Positions 1-5,180 of a DNA stretch of 5,180 nucleotides are shown here, one piece after another. Position numbers and translations under genes: made by a program. This stretch comes from Candidatus Nitrosopumilus sp. (GTDB taxonomy: Archaea; Thermoproteota; Nitrososphaeria; Nitrososphaerales; Nitrosopumilaceae), in contig JAOTSS010000090.1 in NCBI GenBank assembly GCA_029864805.1, positions 1 to 5,180 of the forward strand. Direction: 5' to 3'. The notes beneath the pieces were generated by a model, which worked only from the letters and a program-made list of their open reading frames with translations, did no database searches and had not been told where the DNA came from. How positions within the stretch are numbered: the first letter of the stretch is position 1; every line of letters begins with the position of its first letter.

Positions 1-314
1 ATTATGTGCCCAAATATCTCTTTGAGAATGGATATGATATCAATCCTGTAAATCCATATTCTGATGAGATTTTAGGTAAAAAATCTTACAATTCTGTTTC
101 TGATATAGTTGGAGATGTGGATATTGTTGATGTGTTTAGGCCCTCTGATCAGGTTTTACCGATTATTCAAGAGGCAATTAAGAAAAAGCCAAAGGTGATT
201 TGGCTTCAAGAAGGAATCCACAATTTAGAAGCTGAAGAATTGGCAAGAAATGCTGGAATCAAAGTAGTTTTCAACCGATGCATGTTGGCAGAACATCAGA
301 GATTACTACGATGA
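1..314 (+). CDS. CoA-binding (YccU-like, CoA_binding_2) protein, 5' end missing
   Basis: This is the C-terminal roughly 100 residues of a small Rossmann-fold protein of the CoA-binding domain family (Pfam CoA_binding_2; E. coli YccU is a relative). The family binds CoA or a similar nucleotide in the cytosol, but its physiological role is poorly defined. The visible part carries the family pattern in order: VPKYL..NGY.I.PVNP, an E-I-LG-K-Y stretch, DIVDVFR, a helix leading to VIWLQEGI, and VVFNRCMLAEHQRL at the end. Family members are about 130-140 residues, so some 30-40 N-terminal residues, including the glycine-rich loop, lie before the window. The reading frame is open from base 3; the GTG at base 6 is the internal valine of VPKYL and not a start. 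The TGA stop (312-314) overlaps the ATG of the next gene as ATGA, so the two are probably cotranslated. Family assignment is firm; substrate and role are unknown. Confidence 0.88.
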   Translation, partial: YVPKYLFENGYDINPVNPYSDEILGKKSYNSVSDIVGDVDIVDVFRPSDQVLPIIQEAIKKKPKVIWLQEGIHNLEAEELARNAGIKVVFNRCMLAEHQRLLR

Positions 315-676
315 CTGATTTTGAAAATTTTTATAATGATTTTTTGGGATTTGCAAAAAAATATGAACGACTGAATATTCCTCTGAAAATAGAGAGAGAT
401 CTTAATAATGATATAATCAAAATATTTGGTCAAAGAATTACTTCGTTAGCTAGGGCGCAAAATGGTCTTAATGATGTAACTGAACTTGCGTACACTACTG
501 CTGAACATCATCCTTATTGGAATCTAATCTATAATTGTTCAGAGATTTCAAATAGTGTTTTAGAAAAATGGCATGAATCTTTGTCTGAAGATGATTTTTC
601 TGATATTGAATGGGCAATAAAAGAACTCAATCAAACTCTTGAAAAAATCAAAAAGCAAAATTCTTCAAATTCTTAG
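311..676 (+). CDS. Conserved-looking hypothetical protein, 121 aa, translationally coupled to the upstream gene
   Basis: I do not recognise this family. The product is a 121-residue soluble protein with no signal peptide or membrane segment. It appears largely helical and is rich in Asp/Glu and Lys, with an aromatic centre (EHHPYWNLIYNC, about residues 66-77) and a charged C-terminal helix ending in a Ser/Asn tail. I chose the ATG at 311 because it overlaps the preceding stop as ATGA and begins a natural sequence (MTDFENFYNDFL). The in-frame ATG at 278 would add 11 residues that overlap the conserved C-terminus of the CoA-binding protein in another frame. No Shine-Dalgarno sequence precedes it, so expression probably depends on coupling to the upstream gene. 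It ends in TAG (674-676), 34 bases before ychF. It could be a partner of the CoA-binding protein, but only the gene overlap suggests this. Confidence 0.72.
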   Translation: MTDFENFYNDFLGFAKKYERLNIPLKIERDLNNDIIKIFGQRITSLARAQNGLNDVTELAYTTAEHHPYWNLIYNCSEISNSVLEKWHESLSEDDFSDIEWAIKELNQTLEKIKKQNSSNS

Positions 677-690
677 GCAGAGATAAATAT
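673..690 (+). promoter_or_regulatory. Putative ychF promoter: TTAGGCA element plus TATA-like box
   Basis: A TATA-like AT stretch (GATAAATAT, 682-690) lies at -29 to -21 relative to the ychF ATG, the spacing expected of a leaderless archaeal transcript. TTAGGCA (673-679) sits just upstream, where the BRE (TFB recognition element) would lie, and overlaps the stop codon of the preceding gene. No Shine-Dalgarno sequence is present before ATG 711. The call rests on position and composition only. It suggests ychF can be transcribed independently of the upstream pair. Confidence 0.45.
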
Positions 691-710
691 TTTGAAATAG
701 TAATCATTAC

Positions 711-1922
711 ATGTCTATCAAAATTGGGTTAATTGGTAAAACCAATACCGGAAAGACAACTTTTTTTAATTCTGCTACTCTATCTTCTGAAGAAATTTCA
801 TCATACCCCTTTACTACAAAATCTCCTGTATCTGGAGTGGCACATGCAATTTCTCTTTGTGTGCATCCTGAATTTAAAATTCAAGATAATCCAAATAATT
901 CAAAATGCTTGGATGGATGGAGATACATTCCAATTGAATTGATTGACTTACCTGGTTTGATTAAAGATGCCTGGAAAGGTAAGGGCCTTGGAAATCAATT
1001 TTTATCTATTGCTGCACAATCAGATGCATTACTTCATGTTGTTGATGCCTCTGGTGGCATTGATTCAAGTGGAAAAATTACTGAAGTTGGAACTGGGGAT
1101 CCTATTTCTGATTTTGCAGATATTGAAGAAGAATTAGTAATGTGGTATCATAAAATTTTGGAAGGAAATAGGGATAAAATATCAAAATTGATTGAAACTG
1201 GTACTGACATTGTAGATGCAATTACTGATCTTTATCGGGGCATTGGTGTGAACAAGATCCACGTTAAAGACGCTCTTTTAAAAACAGGCCTTGAAGAAAA
1301 GAATTTTAATGATTTTGATATGATTGATAGTAAAAAATTTACATCGCATCTAAGAAAAATCTCAAAGCCTACGTTAATTGTAGCAAACAAAGTTGATGTT
1401 GAGGGAGCTGACAAAAACTTTGATAGGTTAAGAGAGCGTTACAACGATTCAATAGTGATCCCTGTAAGTGGTGACAGTGAATTTAGTTTAAGGCGTGCAG
1501 AACAAAAAGGACTGATAAAATATTCTCCCGGTTCAGAACAATTTAAAATTATCCGATCTGATGAACTTAATGAAAAACAGATCAATGCGTTGGATTTTAT
1601 TAAAAAAGGAATTATGGGCGAATACATGCGGACAGGTGTTCAATTTGCAATTAATGTTGCAGTTTTCAAACTATTGAAGATGAATTCGATTTATCCAGTT
1701 GCGGATGAAAAAAATTTATCTGACAAAAAGGGCCGTGTATTGCCTGATTTAATTTTACTAAAAGACGGGGCTACAATTAATGATCTTGCAAAAGAGATTC
1801 ATTCTGATTTAACTAAGGGACTTCTTTATGGAAAAGACTTGAGGTATAAGTTGAGACTTCCTGTAGATTATCAACTGAGGGATAGAGATGTTGTGTCTTT
1901 GGTCAGTGCTGTACAAAAATAA
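711..1922 (+). CDS. ychF: Archaeal YchF/OLA1-family GTP-binding protein (Obg-related, TGS domain)
   Basis: This is a full-length (403 aa) translation-factor-class P-loop NTPase of the YchF/OLA1 branch of the Obg family. The family associates with ribosomes and is linked to translation and stress responses. Visible in order: G1/Walker A GKTNTGKT (residues 9-16); the YPFTT switch segment (32-36); G3 DLPG (79-82) followed by GKGLGNQFL; HVVDASG; a helical insertion (about 135-220); G4 NKVD (226-229); a G5-like PVSG (251-254); a long linker; and a C-terminal TGS domain (about 325-401). Bacterial and eukaryotic YchF/OLA1 have a G4 of the NxxE type and prefer ATP. The canonical NKxD here matches the archaeal subgroup and predicts GTP use, so the common label 'redox-regulated ATPase' may not fit. 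The P-loop has Thr where GKPN is usual. The ATG at 711 gives Met six residues before the P-loop, as expected. The gene stands alone and converges with the next one. Confidence 0.95.
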   Translation: MSIKIGLIGKTNTGKTTFFNSATLSSEEISSYPFTTKSPVSGVAHAISLCVHPEFKIQDNPNNSKCLDGWRYIPIELIDLPGLIKDAWKGKGLGNQFLSIAAQSDALLHVVDASGGIDSSGKITEVGTGDPISDFADIEEELVMWYHKILEGNRDKISKLIETGTDIVDAITDLYRGIGVNKIHVKDALLKTGLEEKNFNDFDMIDSKKFTSHLRKISKPTLIVANKVDVEGADKNFDRLRERYNDSIVIPVSGDSEFSLRRAEQKGLIKYSPGSEQFKIIRSDELNEKQINALDFIKKGIMGEYMRTGVQFAINVAVFKLLKMNSIYPVADEKNLSDKKGRVLPDLILLKDGATINDLAKEIHSDLTKGLLYGKDLRYKLRLPVDYQLRDRDVVSLVSAVQK

Positions 1923-1955
1923 TTTTATCTAGTGCATTAACTTCTTTAATTTACT
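1923..1955 (+). terminator. Possible weak T-rich terminator after ychF
   Basis: Directly after the ychF stop come short T-rich runs (ATTTTAT, CTTCTTTAATTT) of the kind that can end archaeal transcripts. None is longer than four T. The rest of the 168-base convergent gap (1923-2090) shows no gene and no strong structure. A 5-bp inverted repeat AACAA/TTGTT (1959-1971) is too weak to call. Confidence 0.22.
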
Positions 1956-2090
1956 CAAAACAACGTTTGTTATTTCTAATAATTATTCATACCTGAATCT
2001 TCTACAAAATTTCTTTTCATATTGTGTGATTTCTAAAAACAACCGTGACCAATTGTATGTCATATCATATAACGAGGGAATTTTTTGAGC

Positions 2091-3026
2091 CTATGCAAAT
2101 TTTTTCTCTATATTTGTAAATGATTTGTTTGAAACTTTCAAATTAGTAAATTCTTCAGGTTGGATTATTTTTGCAAGAATTTCTATCCCTTCTACAGTTC
2201 GTATGCTGGGTTTGCTAAAAAATGAATTTGCATCTACAGCAAAAACTTGGTTATTTTTAACGGCGTTTAGTGAATTCCATGATTCATTCTTTTTTAAAAT
2301 TTTACCATACTCTGTTATTGTCCTATGTGTGTCAAATCCACATGGCATTAAGATGATTATGTCTGGGTCTGATTTGATGATTTCATCTATATCTAATCGT
2401 CGAGAATGTTCTCCTGTTTTACTTATCATGTTTATTCCTCCTGCAATTTGTATCATTTCTGGAATCCAATGCCCTGCAGTAAAAAATGGTTCGAGCCATT
2501 CTATTGCCAGTACTTTTGGATGTTTATTGTTGTGACTTTTTTCAATAATTTTAATTCTTTTTTCAAGTGATTCGATAATTTCACTTGCTCTATTTTTCTT
2601 TCCTAATTTTTTACCCAACTCTGTAACTGAAATCATGATTTCACTAATGTTATGTGGATTCATTGAATATAATATCGGCTTTTTTTGAAGAATTTTTACT
2701 GCTTTATTCACTTGACTAGTATATGCTGCACAAACTTCACACGTTTCTTGTGAAATAATCAGATCAGGATTTGCATCTATTAGGTTATTCTCATGCAATA
2801 CAAAAATATCTTTTCCGTCTTTTAATAACTGACAAGTTACTGTGTCTATCTCTTTACTGGTTAGTTCATCTGAATTTATTACTGAACTGATCATTTGTGG
2901 TTTTAACATTGCATCTTGTGGATATTTACATTCATGAGTGACTCCATACAGATCATCTTGTACTCCAAATTCATAAAGCAGTTCAGTTGCACTTGGTAAA
3001 AAGGAGACAATTCTTTTTACTGACAC
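2091..3026 (-). CDS. Cytosolic BtuF-like cobalamin-binding/periplasmic-binding-fold protein (PF01497 type)
   Basis: This 311-residue protein is of the BtuF/FepB-type substrate-binding fold usually annotated 'cobalamin-binding protein'. Subfamily motifs are clear: RIVSFLPSATELLY (5-18), YGVTHECKYP (27-36), PDLIISQETCEVCA (87-100), AIEWLEP (174-180), AGHWIPE (184-190), IAGG (194-197), PDIIILMPCGF (221-231), and VDANSFFSKPSIRTVEG near the end. The N-terminus begins straight at the first beta strand, with no signal peptide, lipobox or membrane segment, so it is probably cytosolic and may not serve an ABC importer; no permease or ATPase gene is adjacent. C33, C96 and C99 with H31 and H186 could bind a metal or the ligand. 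The start is GTG (3024-3026); an in-frame TAA eight codons further upstream leaves no ATG or TTG alternative. Ligand identity (corrinoid or another chelate) is inferred from family annotation only. Confidence 0.85.
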   Translation of the reverse strand: MSVKRIVSFLPSATELLYEFGVQDDLYGVTHECKYPQDAMLKPQMISSVINSDELTSKEIDTVTCQLLKDGKDIFVLHENNLIDANPDLIISQETCEVCAAYTSQVNKAVKILQKKPILYSMNPHNISEIMISVTELGKKLGKKNRASEIIESLEKRIKIIEKSHNNKHPKVLAIEWLEPFFTAGHWIPEMIQIAGGINMISKTGEHSRRLDIDEIIKSDPDIIILMPCGFDTHRTITEYGKILKKNESWNSLNAVKNNQVFAVDANSFFSKPSIRTVEGIEILAKIIQPEEFTNLKVSNKSFTNIEKKFA

Positions 3027-3048
3027 GTTTCTTTGTTTAGAAATTATC

Positions 3049-3055
3049 TCTTAAA
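3049..3055 (-). promoter_or_regulatory. Putative TATA box of the BtuF-like gene
   Basis: On the minus strand TTTAAGA lies at -29 to -23 from the GTG start, consistent with a leaderless transcript; there is no Shine-Dalgarno sequence between it and the start codon. It shares the 101-base divergent intergenic region with nre. The call is based on position and composition. Confidence 0.4.
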
Positions 3056-3088
3056 CATCATTCGTTGACAACCCATTAATTTTCGCAA

Positions 3089-3118
3089 TTAGGCAACTTA
3101 ATAGGCATATTTTAGGCA
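3089..3118 (+). promoter_or_regulatory. Putative nre promoter with three TAGGCA direct repeats
   Basis: A TATA-like TTAATA (3098-3103) lies at -30 to -25 from the nre ATG. The hexamer TAGGCA occurs at 3090-3095, 3102-3107 and 3113-3118, spaced 12 and 11 bases, close to one helical turn. The first copy (as TTAGGCA) is just upstream of the TATA box in the BRE position. The other two fall between the TATA box and the start codon, where a bound repressor would block initiation. The same TTAGGCA stands at the same distance before ychF. Regulation is inferred. Confidence 0.42.
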
Positions 3119-3127
3119 TGATTTACA

Positions 3128-4285
3128 ATGTCTTCTGATTCTCAAGAAATTCGACGTTCGATATTGGCTAAATGGAATGAAACACTTTCAAAACATGGGA
3201 ATCTGTTTTCTTCTGATTCTATAAGCGGTACAAGTCCGCCATCTGTTTTTGTAGGTTCTTATAATTATCCTAAAGTCTTTGTTGGCCCAATGGTTCCGCC
3301 AATTCATGGTGATACGAGCTTGCTTGATAGCCCTGAAAAATGGATAGGTAAGTCATTGGAAGACATAGTTAATTTTAGATTGAATTTAGTACGTGGCATA
3401 CAAAAAATTCCAATTGATCAAACTGATGGACGTTACATTGAAAATCTTCAAGAAGTTGCCATGTCTTCAAAACCCCTTGACTCTGACTTGATATTTAAAA
3501 AATCTCCGTCATCTAATATTTCCATTGATGGTGAAAGTGCACCATTTGGTCCTATTGGGGAAATAAAATCTGCAAAATTTTCAGGAACAACTTCTGTAAA
3601 ATCCATTGAAAAAACATACTATGACAAAGACTTGAAAGCTCAAGATGCGGTTTTAAATTTATACCATTCTGGAATTGAAATTTCAAAAATTCAAAAATGT
3701 TTTAGCATTGGGATGATAGGACAGAAAAGAAAACTAGTTCCAACTAAATGGAGTATAACTGCAACTGATGATATAATTTGCAAATCCCTCACTGGTGAAA
3801 TTTTAGATAATAGTTTAATTGATTCTTGTAGAGTTTTTTCTTATGCACACTTGGGAAATGTTTTCAGCATTATTTTATTTCCTCATAGATGGATCTATGA
3901 GATGATTGAAGCATGGTTTTCCAATGGTGTTTTGGGGTTTGGTTCTGACTATGAGGATGCACGCGGTATTGATCATTCTCCTGCAATAGCTGGTGCTTAT
4001 TTTGCTGCTAAATTGGGAGTCTTGGAATATTTGGTTGAAAAGAAAATTCAAGCAGGAGTTGTTATTTTACGGGAAATTAGACCAGAATATACTGTTCCTG
4101 TAGGTGTATGGCAAATTCGTGAAGGAATTCGTGAAGCTATGAAACAAAATCCGATAATTTCTGATAATTTTGATGCTGCTTTGTTATTGGCTTCAAGTAA
4201 AATGAGCATTAGTAAATCTGAATGGCTTGCACATGGGAACATTCTTGAATTGATGAGACAAAAAGTACTCTCTGATTTTTTTTGA
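3128..4285 (+). CDS. nreA: Archaeal DNA-repair protein Nre (NreA-type, with C-terminal PIP box)
   Basis: This 385-residue protein belongs to the archaeal Nre family (Pfam Nre_N and Nre_C, formerly DUF650/DUF651). In Haloferax, NreA acts with UvrABC in repair of mitomycin C damage in a PCNA-dependent manner. The N-terminal domain shows the hallmark SPPSVFVGSYNYPKVFVGPMVPP (37-59) and IENLQEVAMSSKPLD (104-118). The C-terminal domain shows FGPIGEIKSAKF, RKLVPTKWSITATDD, ILFPHRWIYEMIEAW (249-263), FGSDYEDARG (271-280), AGAYFAAKLGVLEYL and the arginine-bearing REIRPEYTVPVGVWQIREGIREA. The last eight residues, QKVLSDFF (378-385), form a good PIP box (QxxLxxFF) for binding the sliding clamp. The N-terminus has no cysteine, so no zinc-binding motif is present there. 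The ATG at 3128 puts Met 36 residues before the hallmark; an ATG at 3119 is out of the usable context for a leaderless gene. It stands alone as a single-gene unit. Confidence 0.93.
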   Translation: MSSDSQEIRRSILAKWNETLSKHGNLFSSDSISGTSPPSVFVGSYNYPKVFVGPMVPPIHGDTSLLDSPEKWIGKSLEDIVNFRLNLVRGIQKIPIDQTDGRYIENLQEVAMSSKPLDSDLIFKKSPSSNISIDGESAPFGPIGEIKSAKFSGTTSVKSIEKTYYDKDLKAQDAVLNLYHSGIEISKIQKCFSIGMIGQKRKLVPTKWSITATDDIICKSLTGEILDNSLIDSCRVFSYAHLGNVFSIILFPHRWIYEMIEAWFSNGVLGFGSDYEDARGIDHSPAIAGAYFAAKLGVLEYLVEKKIQAGVVILREIRPEYTVPVGVWQIREGIREAMKQNPIISDNFDAALLLASSKMSISKSEWLAHGNILELMRQKVLSDFF

Positions 4286-4306
4286 TTATATTTTTGTTCT
4301 TTTTAA
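4276..4306 (+). terminator. Oligo-T transcription terminator of nre
   Basis: Eight consecutive T (4276-4283) begin inside the last sense codons and run into the TGA stop, followed by TATATTTTTG and TTCTTTTT. Repeated U-tracts without a required hairpin are the usual archaeal terminator. The first tract overlaps the codons of the two phenylalanines of the PIP box. Confidence 0.55.
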
Positions 4307-4411
4307 ATGATAGTGAATAAATCTTAGATTTTTAATAAAAAAATGAAACTATGGGTGATAAAATTCTTGAAAACAAATTATTCCAATTATGCTGTTTGGA
4401 ACTCTAAAAAT

Positions 4412-4705
4412 TTACTCTTGTATTTTTTTAATCTGCCTTTTTTGATCTCTTTTTTTCTTAATTAGACTGAACATGATCATTCCAACATTGATAATTGAAA
4501 TAATCTCAATTAAATCAACTCCATACAAGAACCAATCAATGACGGGGTGAACTCTAGATACAATTCCTGCTTCTAACATAATGTCTGCATTCCACACCAT
4601 GTGCGGAATCTGAATGAATTGTATTATTGCAATTAGTATTATGCTTCCTAATATTTTATTTTCATACCATTCCCAAAATTTACTCCATGCGTTCATGGAT
4701 TTCAT
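4412..4705 (-). CDS. Small two-helix membrane protein of unknown function
   Basis: I do not recognise a named family. The product is 97 residues (94 if it starts at Met4). It has two hydrophobic segments, about 18-38 (ILGSIILIAIIQFIQIPHMVW) and about 57-82, joined by a loop with NADIMLEAGIVSRVHPVIDW. The second segment carries two acidic residues (D64, E67) that could be functional inside the membrane. The C-terminal tail is very basic (KKKRDQKRQIKK), which by the positive-inside rule places both ends in the cytosol. Start choice: ATG at 4703-4705 is the longest, but the TATA-like box at 4718-4725 is only 13-20 bases away; it lies at -29 to -22 from the second ATG (Met4, 4694-4696), the spacing expected of a leaderless gene, so Met4 may be the true start. 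It lies 90 bases downstream of cysS on the same strand, and that gap holds an array of palindromes that suggests separate regulation. Confidence 0.72.
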   Translation of the reverse strand: MKSMNAWSKFWEWYENKILGSIILIAIIQFIQIPHMVWNADIMLEAGIVSRVHPVIDWFLYGVDLIEIISIINVGMIMFSLIKKKRDQKRQIKKIQE

Positions 4706-4717
4706 TTGTTTTTAATT

Positions 4718-4725
4718 GTATTAAA
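4718..4725 (-). promoter_or_regulatory. Putative TATA box of the small membrane-protein gene
   Basis: TTTAATAC on the minus strand lies at -29 to -22 from the ATG encoding Met4 and only 13-20 bases from the ATG at 4705. If it is the TATA box, the transcript would be leaderless from Met4. The palindrome array begins 9 bases further upstream, where an archaeal activator would be expected. Confidence 0.42.
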
Positions 4726-4734
4726 CACTGTGAA

Positions 4735-4815
4735 AATTAGATTCGACTAATTAGATTCACCTAATTTTTTTAGGCATAACAATGATTAGTATGTCCTAAT
4801 TAGCATGCCCTAATT
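4735..4815. repeat. Array of four AATTAG-N6-CTAATT palindromes in two overlapping pairs
   Basis: Four 18-bp inverted repeats of the form AATTAG-N6-CTAATT occur at 4735-4752, 4749-4766, 4784-4801 and 4798-4815. Three have perfect 6-bp arms; the third has G in place of the first A. Within each pair the palindromes overlap by four bases (AATT), giving a composite AATTAG-N6-CTAATTAG-N6-CTAATT, and the two composites are offset by 49 bases. The spacers differ (ATTCGA, ATTCAC, TATGTC, CATGCC), sharing only T at the third position, while the half-sites hold. This points to selection on protein-binding sites and not a recent duplication. The 17 bases between the pairs contain one TTAGGCATA. The right-hand end overlaps the last codons of cysS. 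It is probably an operator or activator array for the membrane-protein gene; hairpin formation in RNA is an alternative. Confidence 0.75.
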
Positions 4816-5180
4816 TTTGATTTTCAGCTTTGATTTTTTCTTTTCGCATCCAAATTGTTTTTTCTTTGTGATCAATTAATTCAATATTCATTTCGTTTAG
4901 TTTATCTCGAATTTTATCTGCATCCTCAAATTGTTTTTCTTTTCTAAATTGTTCTCTGTTCCTGATTAATTCGTCGATTTTTTGTTTTTCATCTTCAGTT
5001 ATATCTGGAATCTTTAATCCCAAAATTCCCAGCATTCTTTTTAATTCAATTTTAATGATTTGGGCATTCTCTTTTCCGAGTCTTTCATCGGCTGCCAATC
5101 TATTGGTTTCTTTGACTAGTTGAAAAAATGCCGATAATGCAAGATGTGTGTTTAAGTCGCCTTCTAATGCATTCTTAAAT
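4796..5180 (-). CDS. cysS: Cysteinyl-tRNA synthetase, C-terminal part (5' end beyond window)
   Basis: This is the last 127 residues of cysteinyl-tRNA synthetase, which charges tRNA-Cys in the cytosol. The reading frame is open to the window edge. The visible part starts in FKNALEGDLNTHLALSAFFQLVKETNRLAADE, the DALR-type helical domain following the catalytic core (family pattern DDLNTPxAL), and continues into the anticodon-binding tail with the diagnostic R..FRKEKQFEDADKIRDKLNEMNIELIDH...TIWM. The catalytic HIGH and KMSKS motifs and the zinc ligands lie outside the window. The usual end is at about the TIWMRK position; here some 15 further residues rich in Lys, Glu and Asn follow, and the codons for the last six (KLGHAN) overlap the palindrome array. 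A TTG at 5096-5098 is an internal Leu, not a start. The stop is TAG (4796-4798). Confidence 0.93.
   Translation of the reverse strand, partial: FKNALEGDLNTHLALSAFFQLVKETNRLAADERLGKENAQIIKIELKRMLGILGLKIPDITEDEKQKIDELIRNREQFRKEKQFEDADKIRDKLNEMNIELIDHKEKTIWMRKEKIKAENQKLGHAN

Noticed and set aside
278..310. Upstream ATG as start of the 121-residue hypothetical protein
   Set aside because: It would overlap the conserved end of the CoA-binding protein by 37 bases, while the ATG at 311 forms the classic ATGA junction.
733..942. Plus-strand open frame of 69 codons inside ychF
   Set aside because: It covers the P-loop and switch region of ychF in another frame; its Leu/Phe-rich translation is a by-product of AT-rich coding DNA.
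1232..1627. Two short minus-strand open frames inside ychF
   Set aside because: They are antisense to the well-conserved G4 and linker regions of ychF and show no recognisable protein features.
1959..1971. Inverted repeat AACAA-CGT-TTGTT in the convergent gap as a hairpin terminator
   Set aside because: The stem has only five AT-rich pairs and no T tract follows directly; such repeats are common in DNA of this composition.
2125..2535. Open frame of 136 codons on the plus strand
   Set aside because: It lies wholly antisense to the BtuF-like gene, whose motifs are well conserved. The translation shows no domain and no promoter precedes it.
3027..3127. Divergent intergenic region as a possible small RNA or riboswitch
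   Set aside because: No extended pairing is visible, and both flanking genes appear leaderless, which leaves no room for a leader RNA.
4048..4242. Minus-strand open frame of 64 codons inside nre
   Set aside because: It is antisense to the conserved C-terminal domain of Nre, with no promoter or domain.
4343..4465. Possible 40-residue plus-strand protein (MKLWVIKFLK...) between nre and the membrane-protein gene
   Set aside because: Half of it is antisense to the 3' end of the membrane-protein gene, and the Phe/Leu-rich tail is merely the complement of lysine codons. An AT-rich stretch precedes it but is not convincing as a promoter.

Overview
The window looks like ordinary chromosome from an ammonia-oxidising archaeon of the Nitrosopumilus type (Thaumarchaeota/Nitrososphaerota). 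The evidence is strongly AT-rich DNA, an archaeal Nre DNA-repair protein ending in a PCNA-binding motif, the archaeal form of the YchF GTPase, TATA-like boxes at about -29 to -22 with no Shine-Dalgarno sequences (leaderless genes), and small conserved-looking proteins with no known domain. The assignment to this group is inference from gene content and composition; no marker gene such as rRNA is present. I see no rRNA, tRNA, CRISPR array, insertion sequence or phage gene.

Layout: positions 1-676 hold the 3' part of a CoA-binding (YccU-like) protein gene and, overlapping it by ATGA, a 121-residue protein of unknown function. A full-length YchF/OLA1-type GTPase follows at 711-1922 on the same strand. 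It converges on a 311-residue cytosolic BtuF-like binding protein on the minus strand (2091-3026). A 101-base divergent intergenic region separates that gene from nre (3128-4285, plus). After an oligo-T terminator, two minus-strand genes complete the window: a small two-helix membrane protein (4412-4705) and, upstream of it, the 3' end of cysS (4796-5180, cut by the window edge).

The genes are mostly housekeeping (translation-associated GTPase, tRNA charging, DNA repair, cofactor binding) and do not form a single pathway. The two real gene pairs are the ATGA-overlapping pair at the left end and the cysS/membrane-protein tandem at the right.

The most unusual element is not a gene. Between cysS and the membrane protein (4735-4815) lie four 18-bp palindromes of the form AATTAG-N6-CTAATT, arranged as two pairs overlapping by 4 bp. 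The half-sites are conserved while the spacers are not, and the array ends 9 bp upstream of a TATA-like box. It looks like a dedicated regulator-binding array for the small membrane protein. A second signal is the heptamer TTAGGCA at the same place (about -38) in front of both ychF and nre, with two further TAGGCA copies in the nre leader.
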